Assembly: GCF_900116855.1 (NCBI RefSeq)
Contig: NZ_UETD01000015.1
Coordinates: 35,796-99,795 of the forward strand
Length of the DNA: 64,000 nucleotides
Reading direction: 5' to 3'
From: Ruminococcus flavefaciens
Lineage (GTDB): Bacteria; Bacillota; Clostridia; Oscillospirales; Ruminococcaceae
Numbering within the stretch: position 1 is the first letter of the stretch; each line of letters begins with the position of its first letter. This document shows, piece by piece, positions 56,706 through 64,000 of the stretch. A program made the translations under genes and the position numbers. The notes beneath the pieces were generated by a model. The model was not told the DNA's origin and did not search any database. It saw nothing but the letters and a program-made list of their open reading frames with translations.

Positions 56706-56885
56706 CAGTATTTCTCAAATTATTGAAGCACCGATTATAGTAACTTCAAACGATTTCAGGCGATTTTAGTACAAATTAGTGCCAAAAGTGGAGTATTCCC
56801 CCAAAAAAGTTGTAAACCGATGTTCAATGAATATAAAGCGGGGATTCTTCCCTAAAAAGCATTTATCCTTGCTTTTTCTTATGCA
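56706..56885. repeat. Element end sequence, third copy
   Basis: Homologous to 52310-52520 (GATTATAGTAACTTCAA, CGATTTCAGGCGATTTT, GTGCCAAAAGTGG, GATGTTCAATGAATAT). The 23-base core is not recognisable here. It marks the boundary to the HaeIII region. Confidence 0.65.
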
Positions 56886-57905
56886 TTAAGTTGCTGGTTG
56901 TTCTTCTAATTGTTTGATATTGTCTGTATATCCTTCAAGAAATGCTTTATCAAAATAAAATGAATAGTTATCAGGTTTTTCTTTTTGTAGACTACAACCT
57001 TCAATTTCCATTGATGCTTTATGGCTTTCGAATATTTTAACATTCATTATTTTGCCAACGTGGATTTTGTCATTTGATTTTATGAGTATAGTTTCCTTAT
57101 TTCCATTCCAATGAGGTATAACATCAAAAAAACCAACAATAGAAGAACCATATATTTGAAATTTTAATGGACAAAATAGCTTATTGTGTTTAACAAGCCA
57201 TTCTGAATAAAACTGAATAACTATATTATACAGACACTTACAAAAAATCTTAATAAACTTAATCCACTCATCTTTTATTATCGAATAATCAACCTTTTCA
57301 TCGGATTTCCATGAATGAGCAATGGCATTTCTTTGTGAAATAATATCATCTAATGAAGCAAAGACAGTATTGTTATCTAGTCCATTGAGATATGTTTTTG
57401 CGTTTTCAACTGAAATCATATTCTTTTCTGAATAGTATTTATGGTAATCATCACTATTCTTTATTGATTGGGCAACATTTTTTATGCCCAAATTTTTCAT
57501 ATAATCCGACAAAACGGTTATAGAGAGGTTTCCGCCATGTTTTAACAACAATTTATTAGTTATTCTACCAGAGTAAATATTGTTGATTACATCTTCATTT
57601 TGCAAATCGAAGTTTTTATAACGCTGTGGAGCATTTAAGAAGTCTGAAGACAGGTTTAAATTTCTTATTATCATGTCCGTAGGAATTTCATTGTAATCAC
57701 TTGAACTGTCAGATATTTGACGAATCAATTCCCCAATAAGTGAATTTACATAATTTTCATAACAACCATATAGGCTAATAATAACTGCATTATAAGATAC
57801 TGTTGAACGTGAAATAACAGATGAATTAATACTATCAATGAAATTTACTATTTCATTGAGTTGTGCATCTAACTGTTTAAGAGATATTTTAAATGAATTA
57901 AGCAT
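56886..57905 (-). CDS. HEPN-domain protein (MAE_28990/MAE_18760-like)
   Basis: 339 residues from the ATG at 57905, overlapping the DUF262 stop by eight bases. The helical N-terminal half contains SYNAVIISLYGCYENYVNSL and the HEPN RNase motif SQRNAIAHSW (RxxxxH, about residue 195). HEPN proteins are RNases common in toxin-antitoxin and phage-defence systems. The C-terminal third is beta-rich and unassigned. Coupled translation with DUF262 suggests a functional pair. Confidence 0.8.
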   Translation of the reverse strand: MLNSFKISLKQLDAQLNEIVNFIDSINSSVISRSTVSYNAVIISLYGCYENYVNSLIGELIRQISDSSSDYNEIPTDMIIRNLNLSSDFLNAPQRYKNFDLQNEDVINNIYSGRITNKLLLKHGGNLSITVLSDYMKNLGIKNVAQSIKNSDDYHKYYSEKNMISVENAKTYLNGLDNNTVFASLDDIISQRNAIAHSWKSDEKVDYSIIKDEWIKFIKIFCKCLYNIVIQFYSEWLVKHNKLFCPLKFQIYGSSIVGFFDVIPHWNGNKETILIKSNDKIHVGKIMNVKIFESHKASMEIEGCSLQKEKPDNYSFYFDKAFLEGYTDNIKQLEEQPAT

Positions 57906-59091
57906 TTTCAACCTCTCTATTGAAATAATTGGAAAAGAAATTGTAAAGTAATACGGTTCTATGTTGTATGTCAGAACGTGATTGCTTTTTTCCATCAAAA
58001 TCAGCTTCATGATTACTGTAAAAATCTTGGAGTTCCTGCTTCAGTTTATCTTTATTAACGTTCTTTATTTCATCATCAGTTAGTTGTAATTGCGTTAGTG
58101 CGAGCATCATAGGATCATAAATTGTTCGCTGTGCTTCTGAACTCCAATCTAAGGAAGTATAGCGGTATTTGTAAATTTTAAATGCTTTATCATCAAGCAG
58201 TTCATAAGCAACTGATATATTTCTTAAAAACAGTTTTTCCAACATATCGAGTGTTTTGTCAGGAAATAAATTTGCGTTTTTCAGGTATGTATCTAAAAAT
58301 ATATCAAGTTTGCCAGTGAACTTATCAAAGAAACGCATTGCAAAGAAGCGTAAAACTAATTCAACATCTCCCATATTCCTATAGAGAGGATCTTTATCAA
58401 CGCTTGTAGCATTATTATCTTTTAATCCCCATAGCTTTTTAAATATTGGATTGTCAGATAGTTTAATACAACGTTCATTCATTTTGCCATTATATATGGC
58501 GTTCCTGATTTCTTGACCTGAAAGCATTTCTCCACCTGTATTGAGCCTTTCAAATACGAGCTGTTTCATTTGCATGGCCTTTTGGGGGTTAGATGCAGAT
58601 TCGTTTAGAAGTATGATTGATGATAAATATCTTCTGTCTATACCTTCTTTGATTTTTTCTGGCAAATCACTGTATTTCATGCCGTTTAATTCTGCCCATT
58701 GATCAAGACCGACAAGCTCAAATTCGTCGTTATAATAATCAATTATTGTGGAAATTCTTTGTAAACCATCCATTACTTCATAATTAGCAAAGCTAACTTC
58801 GTATAAAAAAACTGGCGGAACAGGAACATTTATTATAAATGATTCAATGAGTTTGGATTTTTTCTCGATAGACCATCTGCCTTTTCTCCTTTGAAAGTCG
58901 GGTTGTAATTCATAAGTAGATTCTTTGCTAAACAATTCTTTTAAGGTCGGAAGAGGGTATCTCGCCTGTTCAGTGACAAGTCGGGTTTCACCTTTCATGT
59001 ATTTTTCGTTAATTAAAGTCGCATTACTTTCAGGACTTTGTACCTTTTCGTTTTCAGGAAATGTTTCGTTATCGTATTTTTCAATAATCAT
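57898..59091 (-). CDS. DUF262 (GmrS-like) protein
   Basis: 397 residues. LQPDFQRRKGRWSIEKKSKL, then IESFIINVPVPPVFLYEVSF and YEVMDGLQRISTIIDYYNDE: the DGxQR motif (here DGLQR, about residue 108) is the ParB-like nucleotide-hydrolysing centre of DUF262/GmrS proteins. LVFERLNTGGEMLSGQEIRN is the following conserved block. GmrSD enzymes attack DNA with modified bases using NTPs. The usual DUF1524 nuclease half is missing, replaced by the separate HEPN gene. GGAGG ribosome site, seven bases after the HaeIII-type nuclease gene. Confidence 0.88.
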   Translation of the reverse strand: MIIEKYDNETFPENEKVQSPESNATLINEKYMKGETRLVTEQARYPLPTLKELFSKESTYELQPDFQRRKGRWSIEKKSKLIESFIINVPVPPVFLYEVSFANYEVMDGLQRISTIIDYYNDEFELVGLDQWAELNGMKYSDLPEKIKEGIDRRYLSSIILLNESASNPQKAMQMKQLVFERLNTGGEMLSGQEIRNAIYNGKMNERCIKLSDNPIFKKLWGLKDNNATSVDKDPLYRNMGDVELVLRFFAMRFFDKFTGKLDIFLDTYLKNANLFPDKTLDMLEKLFLRNISVAYELLDDKAFKIYKYRYTSLDWSSEAQRTIYDPMMLALTQLQLTDDEIKNVNKDKLKQELQDFYSNHEADFDGKKQSRSDIQHRTVLLYNFFSNYFNREVENA

Positions 59092-59097
59092 AGTTTT

Positions 59098-60054
59098 TTA
59101 CCTCCACATACAATTAACCGTAATAATATTAGCCGGCACACCCAAGAACTGAATATCAAATTTCAGCGAAGGCTCAACGATAGTCGAAGCATTATGTATC
59201 CTAAATGACAGCGACCAGCCGTTGTTCAGATACAGTTCCGCTGTACTCTTTGATTCAGGCTTGAAACGCAGAGAGATAATCTCTGTCGGCAGGTCTGCCT
59301 TGGGTATGATAAGTGTCGCCTTAGTCTTTTTGCCGTCCTTGTTCAGCTCTCCTCGGAGATTGAAGGACTGGAACTCAGTGAGCTGCTTCTTGTCAATGGC
59401 TACGACCTTATAGAAATCACGGATACCGAGTAGATATGAGATAAGCCTTGCCGGAATGGTGCTATCAGCTTTATATGCTCTGTTCATTTCCTTGATGAAA
59501 GCATCGACTATCGGGAGATATACGCTATCCTCTTTATCTGTCATATCATGCCAAGCCACTTTTTCTTCTTTGAGCGACTGCAATCGTACAAATATCGGTC
59601 TAATGACATTCCAATAGCTGTCATCACAAGGCAGACCATACCATTTAGCTCCGAAGTCGATCTTAGGGCTAAGACGAGAATGCTTCGCCGCAAAGTGATT
59701 GTGCTTCATGGAAAGACCAATATCCCAGCGGATAGACTTCCTTGTGATTACGATGTCACGGACATCACCGCCCTCGGCATCAGAATCCTTGTTGATAGAG
59801 AGGACAACTATATCATCATCTCCGTCACATTCAAGGATAAGCGGTTCGGCTGAAAATAAAGTATCAATAAACGCATCGGCAGCACGAAGATAAGTCTGAT
59901 GTTCCACTTTGCTCAGCGTTTCCCACGCTCTGAGAGATGCCATGACTGATTCTTCATCAACTGTGACAGGACGCTTGTCCTCAATTCTGTCTTTCAGTTC
60001 TATTATGCAGGCATATTCAAACGCTCTGCCCTGATCGTTGCTCTTGGAACTCAT
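59098..60054 (-). CDS. HaeIII-type restriction endonuclease
   Basis: 318 residues. Colinear with HaeIII as I remember it: [20 protein letters not shown] at the start, [60 protein letters not shown]. It should cut GGCC (between G and C). Start overlaps the methyltransferase stop by four bases (ATGA). Confidence 0.93.
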   Translation of the reverse strand: MSSKSNDQGRAFEYACIIELKDRIEDKRPVTVDEESVMASLRAWETLSKVEHQTYLRAADAFIDTLFSAEPLILECDGDDDIVVLSINKDSDAEGGDVRDIVITRKSIRWDIGLSMKHNHFAAKHSRLSPKIDFGAKWYGLPCDDSYWNVIRPIFVRLQSLKEEKVAWHDMTDKEDSVYLPIVDAFIKEMNRAYKADSTIPARLISYLLGIRDFYKVVAIDKKQLTEFQSFNLRGELNKDGKKTKATLIIPKADLPTEIISLRFKPESKSTAELYLNNGWSLSFRIHNASTIVEPSLKFDIQFLGVPANIITVNCMWR

Positions 60055-61049
60055 ATCACTGCCTCCAATTCTTTTTTGATCGCTGTTGCTATCTCAAATG
60101 CAAGATTAACGGGTACGGCGTTTCCAATCATTTTGTAACCGTCATTCACGCTTTCGTAGATAAACTTGAAGTCATCAGGGAAGCCCTGCACTCTTGCCAC
60201 CTCTCTGACTGTCATACGACGATAGAGATGCTCCTTGCCTTCCACAAATCGGCAATCATTCTTGCCGACCTTTATCATCTTGGGAGCCTGTGGGTGAAGC
60301 TGGCACTGTCTGCCAGATGCCTGTACAGTGAATGCTTGCTCGTCCCATGATTTTACTCGGTTACGGCTCATGAATATAGGTGAGTATTCCCCAGTGAAGT
60401 ATTCATTGTTATTAACGGCAGCAGGATTACGATGATTTTTTTCTGCGGAGGGAACTGCCGTTTCCTGCAAGTCCCATATAATATCTCTAAGCGTGAGTTT
60501 CTTATTATCATCGACTGTTGAGCCTACAGGGAACTTGAAGTCAATGCCTAAATCTTTACGGAAACCAATGTAGAACACTCTTTTACGTTCCTCTGCAACA
60601 CCATAGTCCTTTGCGTTTACAAGCGTGAGAGTGACATTATATCCGCTCTCCTCAAAGAGCTTTATGATGTTCTGCACAGCTTCATTATGTCTGTTGGCAA
60701 GCATACCGCTGACATTCTCCGCAAGGAAAAACTTAGGCTGTACTCTGCGGAGTATTCTTATGTAATCAAAAAATAGCTGTCCTCGCTCATCATCTATACC
60801 ACGCAGAGAACCAGCTTCAGACCATGACTGACAAGGTGGACCGCCAATGATACCGTCTACATCAGAAGGGAAATCTGCTTCATTCACTTTTCTGATGTCA
60901 CCCTCGATTAGATGCGTCTTAGGGTGATTGATCTTGAAAGTCTCCCATATTGTTTTATCATATTCATTTGCCACCGGAATATCAAAACCTGCACGTTCAA
61001 AGCCTAAATCAAGCCCACCGCAGCCGGAAAACAAACTGATAATGTTCAT
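60051..61049 (-). CDS. HaeIII-type DNA cytosine-5 methyltransferase (GGCC)
   Basis: 332 residues. Motif [20 protein letters not shown] (residues 4-22), motif [22 protein letters not shown] with the catalytic Cys, motif [21 protein letters not shown], motif [24 protein letters not shown]. The target-recognition region [20 protein letters not shown] and the closing [19 protein letters not shown] agree closely with M.HaeIII, so methylation of the inner C in GGCC is expected. First gene of a four-gene operon (methylase, nuclease, DUF262, HEPN). Confidence 0.95.
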   Translation of the reverse strand: MNIISLFSGCGGLDLGFERAGFDIPVANEYDKTIWETFKINHPKTHLIEGDIRKVNEADFPSDVDGIIGGPPCQSWSEAGSLRGIDDERGQLFFDYIRILRRVQPKFFLAENVSGMLANRHNEAVQNIIKLFEESGYNVTLTLVNAKDYGVAEERKRVFYIGFRKDLGIDFKFPVGSTVDDNKKLTLRDIIWDLQETAVPSAEKNHRNPAAVNNNEYFTGEYSPIFMSRNRVKSWDEQAFTVQASGRQCQLHPQAPKMIKVGKNDCRFVEGKEHLYRRMTVREVARVQGFPDDFKFIYESVNDGYKMIGNAVPVNLAFEIATAIKKELEAVI

Positions 61050-61070
61050 TCTTTACAACTCCAATTCGTT

Positions 61071-61093
61071 ACTATATACCATTATATAGTATA
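61071..61093 (-). promoter_or_regulatory. Promoter and operator of the HaeIII operon
   Basis: Minus strand TTGCTT, 17 bases, TATACT (complement of 61088-61093). Just downstream an eight-base perfect inverted repeat ACTATATA CCAT TATATAGT (61071-61090) overlaps the transcription start, a likely operator. No separate controller gene is present. Confidence 0.6.
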
Positions 61094-61185
61094 ATACAAA
61101 AAAGCAGAAAAAGCAAGAAGCTTTGACATGATTATCCTATATCCTTCAAAAATTGCAGTTTAATTTGGAACCCATGAATTTAAAG

Positions 61186-62307
61186 TTAAACTGTAGAAGA
61201 ATTAGATTGTATGTATTGCTTCACTCTATCACAATCTTCGCAGAGTATGCCACAATCGCTCATATTGAATTGATCAGAAGCAATTGTCACACCAGTATAA
61301 GGTATACCTTGCTTTTTACAAATATCAATAATTTCCAATCTGTCCTTCGCAGACATTTTATTGCCCAGGTAGACTTTCTTGATTTTGAAGAATTTACAGT
61401 TATAGTTTTGGTCTGTGAGAAGTGTGTCACAAGAAATCAAGCGCCATTCCTGCTGATACTTCCAATCAAGGCTTTTGCTGAGCAAACAATATTTATAGAA
61501 GTCCCAAATATCGGAATGAGAGAGTGATCCTGTTGCATTCCAATTCAAACTCAACTTAGTGAGTGACGTTCTTGTATCTGTATAGATAACAGGGAAAAGA
61601 TTAAAATATATATTTTCGTTCTCTTTAGAGTAGTCAGGAGTTTCATATTCGATGCAAAATCCTTGATGATTATTCGCGTAATGTGACCACATAAGCATAG
61701 AGTAAGGCGATTGAGCAAAGCAAGAAACTCTGAAGCGATTTGCGGTCTTCTGCATATTATTGTATTCAGTGTCGATTACATGGTTTATCGCTTTATAATA
61801 GAATTCGCCATCTGCATTTGGATTTAACCGTGCTTGTAAAAGTTCTTTTTCCAGCGAAATTAGAAAATACTCCTGATGAACACGGACCAGCTCATTGCTT
61901 TTATCCAACTCGAATAATGATGCAACTTTCCCTCCTGAAGAAATATGCATAAAAATGCGCATTGCAAGATTTCGTGAAACTTCAGCATAATCCCACTCTT
62001 GCTTTATGTTTACGCCGCATAATAATGCATAGTATCGTACCCTCTGTAACGCAAACTCGTTGTAATCCACATAAACATTACAATCATAAGGATCGTCAAA
62101 TTCAGATGGTGCTGAAAGGTGAACAGTATTATTAGCAAGAGCCTCTTTAGAAAAGTTACGATCAACACCGTTCATATCCTTAATTGTATTTGGAAAATAT
62201 TTAAATAAAACGTTTGGCTTATTTAATGCAGCGGAATGATTATATATTGTTAATCCGGCAATTTGTTGCTTATTATACTGTATATCTCTAATATAAAAAT
62301 ATGACAT
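61186..62307 (-). CDS. DUF2971 protein
   Basis: 373 residues. The DUF2971 signature includes NVLFKYFPNTIKD, then NNTVHLSAPSEFDDPYDCNV (the FNDPxD-like motif), and later SCFAQSPYSMLMWSHYANNH, QGFCIEYETPDYS and YQQEWRLISC. The domain is widespread beside toxin and defence genes; function unknown. AGAGGTG ribosome site; 136 bases from the HaeIII operon start, same strand but after its promoter, hence separately expressed. Confidence 0.85.
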   Translation of the reverse strand: MSYFYIRDIQYNKQQIAGLTIYNHSAALNKPNVLFKYFPNTIKDMNGVDRNFSKEALANNTVHLSAPSEFDDPYDCNVYVDYNEFALQRVRYYALLCGVNIKQEWDYAEVSRNLAMRIFMHISSGGKVASLFELDKSNELVRVHQEYFLISLEKELLQARLNPNADGEFYYKAINHVIDTEYNNMQKTANRFRVSCFAQSPYSMLMWSHYANNHQGFCIEYETPDYSKENENIYFNLFPVIYTDTRTSLTKLSLNWNATGSLSHSDIWDFYKYCLLSKSLDWKYQQEWRLISCDTLLTDQNYNCKFFKIKKVYLGNKMSAKDRLEIIDICKKQGIPYTGVTIASDQFNMSDCGILCEDCDRVKQYIQSNSSTV

Positions 62308-62514
62308 ATTACACCTCTTTCTTGAATCCTATAAATTAAGTAGGATTATTGTTTTTGTCTGGCATATCTAAGATAATTATACCATAGCTAATTGGAAAAA
62401 GCAACGTTTGTTCTCATTGTTTGATGTGTTCATTTATGCCTCCGTAATAAAAAAGGTCTTTATCTCCTTTTTTGTTGGAGTGAACGCTCGTTTTGCAGCG
62501 CGCTATTTCCCCAT

Positions 62515-63516
62515 TCAGTCAAGCAGATGAATAACCTCCTTGAACTCTTCCTCCGACATCTCCCCTGACATAAACGCTACCTTTGAAGTATGGAGATCTC
62601 TAAGCCAGTCGGCATAATCGTTATAGGACAAGTCCTTGCCCAGCTTTTCGTCATCGAGTTTAAGTTCGTACCGCTCGACACGCCTATAATTGCGATTGAT
62701 AGCTCTGTCATAGTCCGCGAGGAGCTCGCTGTGATTTATCCTGAATTTATATATCTGCTGCGGACCTATCTGTTTACAGGTGCGCCCGTCATCATCCCTG
62801 ACCCGATCACAGTATCGGGTCTTTTTCTTTGTCTTGGGCTTGAAAAAATGTCCGCAGTAGTCGCACTGACTGAAACTCGTATCATATTCCATTGCGTGCA
62901 GGAAGATGTACCATATATAGGCAGGCAGGTTGTCAAAACGGTAACCTCTGCTATATGGCAGCTTAGGTCTTGTCATCTGAAACATTTCCGTGCCGACATC
63001 TGTATGAGCAATGACTTGTTCAAACTGGCACTTGAAAATTGTTTCCCTGCCTAAGAATGCTTTGGTTGTCTTCTCTTCGTGACTACCCTCGAACCTGCAA
63101 TACGCATCGGCGATAGTAAAGAAGATGTTTTGAGTGTGTACCATATCTCGCAGCATTTCAACAGCGTGATCCTTATACTCAAAAAGCTCTTCATAACTTG
63201 ATATATCATAACTGTCAACATACAGCTTTGTACACAGCAGAAAGCTGTACACTGGTTCTTCCTGACAAAAGATCTCAGCGGTATATCCAACAGCTCGGCA
63301 CACGCTCAAAAGTTCATCAGGAGTCGTGTTCTCCTTGGTATATGCTTTCAGTTTGTCAAGAAGTCTGTTGAATGGCGTCAGATCGATCTCAAGAAAGTCT
63401 ATCAGTTGCTGCTCAAAAGTTATCTCAGGCAGCTCAGTCGCTTCCTCTCCATCGTACATAAAGCGCCTGATAGTATGTTTATTTGGGAAAACGTACAGTC
63501 CACGGCTCAGATACAT
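62515..63516 (-). CDS. DUF6076-like protein with C-terminal zinc ribbon
   Basis: 333 residues from the ATG at 63516 (GGAGGC upstream). Early part reads YLSRGLYVFPNKHTIRRFMY; a CDYCGHFFKPKTKKKTRYCD segment about residue 225-244 is a CxxC...C-type zinc ribbon; the end is helical (EMSEEEFKEVIHLL). Similar proteins of unknown role occur in integrative elements of Clostridia; a fragment of a relative lies at 56488-56545. A TATAAT about 40 bases upstream serves as promoter. 62308-62514 shows no gene. Confidence 0.7.
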   Translation of the reverse strand: MYLSRGLYVFPNKHTIRRFMYDGEEATELPEITFEQQLIDFLEIDLTPFNRLLDKLKAYTKENTTPDELLSVCRAVGYTAEIFCQEEPVYSFLLCTKLYVDSYDISSYEELFEYKDHAVEMLRDMVHTQNIFFTIADAYCRFEGSHEEKTTKAFLGRETIFKCQFEQVIAHTDVGTEMFQMTRPKLPYSRGYRFDNLPAYIWYIFLHAMEYDTSFSQCDYCGHFFKPKTKKKTRYCDRVRDDDGRTCKQIGPQQIYKFRINHSELLADYDRAINRNYRRVERYELKLDDEKLGKDLSYNDYADWLRDLHTSKVAFMSGEMSEEEFKEVIHLLD

Positions 63517-63639
63517 AAGTTTTGCCTCCAAAGATAGGTTACCACTATTATAGCACACATCATATTGAAATGGAAGTATAAATAAACAATTGAGTTTCAT
63601 TTCGCATTTATTATGTGAAAAAAGTCTGTTATGATTGGA

Positions 63640-64000
63640 ACTGAGGAAGAGTCTTCGGACTTAGACAGCAACTTGAAAATTGAATATGGGATCAGGAGTT
63701 ACGTTGTTTCCGATGGTGGGGCGGTGAGCCGTACCAGCCCAGAGATGCGCGATGACCTCGAAAGAGCGAGCGATAACATCTCTGGTTTCACATAGCGCAG
63801 ATGTGAAGTAAGCGATGAAAGTCGGGAACGGATACTTACACTCAGCCACAGTCCGAGCGTGATAAAACCGTCGCAGGCAATGGGAGTGTGCCGGGGCAGC
63901 CGAGCATTTAGGTTGTCTATGAGTCCGATGTGCAGTCGGGCGGCTTCTGATTCGGTCAGGCAGGAGTGCGGCGGATACCACTGTGAGTTCACAGCAGGTC
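63640..64000 (+). ncRNA. Large structured non-coding RNA, copy B (cut by the window end)
   Basis: Shares with copy A the blocks CTTGAAAATTGAATAT (63672-63687) and ATGACCTCGAAAGAGCGAGC plus GATAA (63752-63776). The second block is closed by CAGAGATG (63740-63747) and CATCTCTG (63777-63784), a perfect helix unlike in sequence but like in position to that of copy A. No coding frame with a ribosome site. A TATGAT at 63630-63635 may be the -10. The 3' end is outside the window. Confidence 0.7.

Overview
The window looks like a chromosomal segment of a Gram-positive gut or rumen Clostridium-class bacterium, most likely Ruminococcus or a close relative. Support: strong GGAGG ribosome binding sites, TTGACA/TATAAT promoters, an M4 protease carrying two CBM2-like cellulose-binding domains, a CotH-kinase lipoprotein, a DUF285 surface-protein fragment and many SUKH-type immunity proteins. 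Base composition shifts from balanced (1-15 kb) to clearly AT-rich (about 32-46 kb and 52.5-59 kb), as expected for imported DNA.

Region by region. 0-6.3 kb: housekeeping or surface genes on the plus strand (desulfoferrodoxin-like, DUF4846, DUF4241-DUF2185 fusion, CotH lipoprotein, flavodoxin), then a MATE transporter behind a leader that can fold as terminator or antiterminator. 6.3-15 kb: a secreted M4 protease with a lipoprotein, a SUKH protein, and a LysR regulator divergent from a flavodoxin-DXS-like operon. 15-21 kb: small accessory genes (three SUKH, GrpB), gene relics (internally deleted methyltransferase, DUF285 fragment, IS3 end, integrase C-terminus) and a membrane-anchored PD-(D/E)XK-like protein.

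21.1-52.3 kb behaves as one integrative element. It starts after a 23-bp sequence resembling the 3' end of a tRNA gene and ends at an identical copy, just after an intact tyrosine integrase. Cargo: RNA ligase, two tRNA arrays (nine tRNAs) each paired with a small-ORF/HTH unit, Fic, Ogt, an MBL-fold hydrolase, a locus of small genes homologous to 15-18 kb, a RhuM-Fic fusion between duplicated tRNA-Ser genes, a nine-gene defence operon (small protein, MORC-like GHKL ATPase, Z1 helicase, DUF4420 nuclease, AIPR, C5 methylase, Vsr, unknown protein, SIR2), a promoter-to-terminator non-coding RNA of about 670 nt, and a replication/excision/integration block.

52.3-56.8 kb looks like a second, partly decayed element carrying an exported-protein operon. 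56.9-64 kb opens a third: HaeIII-type restriction-modification with an embedded DUF262-HEPN pair, a DUF2971 protein, a DUF6076-like protein, and at the window edge the start of a second copy of the non-coding RNA. The picture is tandem accretion of related elements at one attachment sequence, each carrying different anti-phage cargo. The most interesting signals are the duplicated structured RNA, the RNA ligase/tRNA/HTH modules, the SIR2-extended MORC-Z1 operon, and the duplicated cargo loci that share promoters and terminators but differ in genes.
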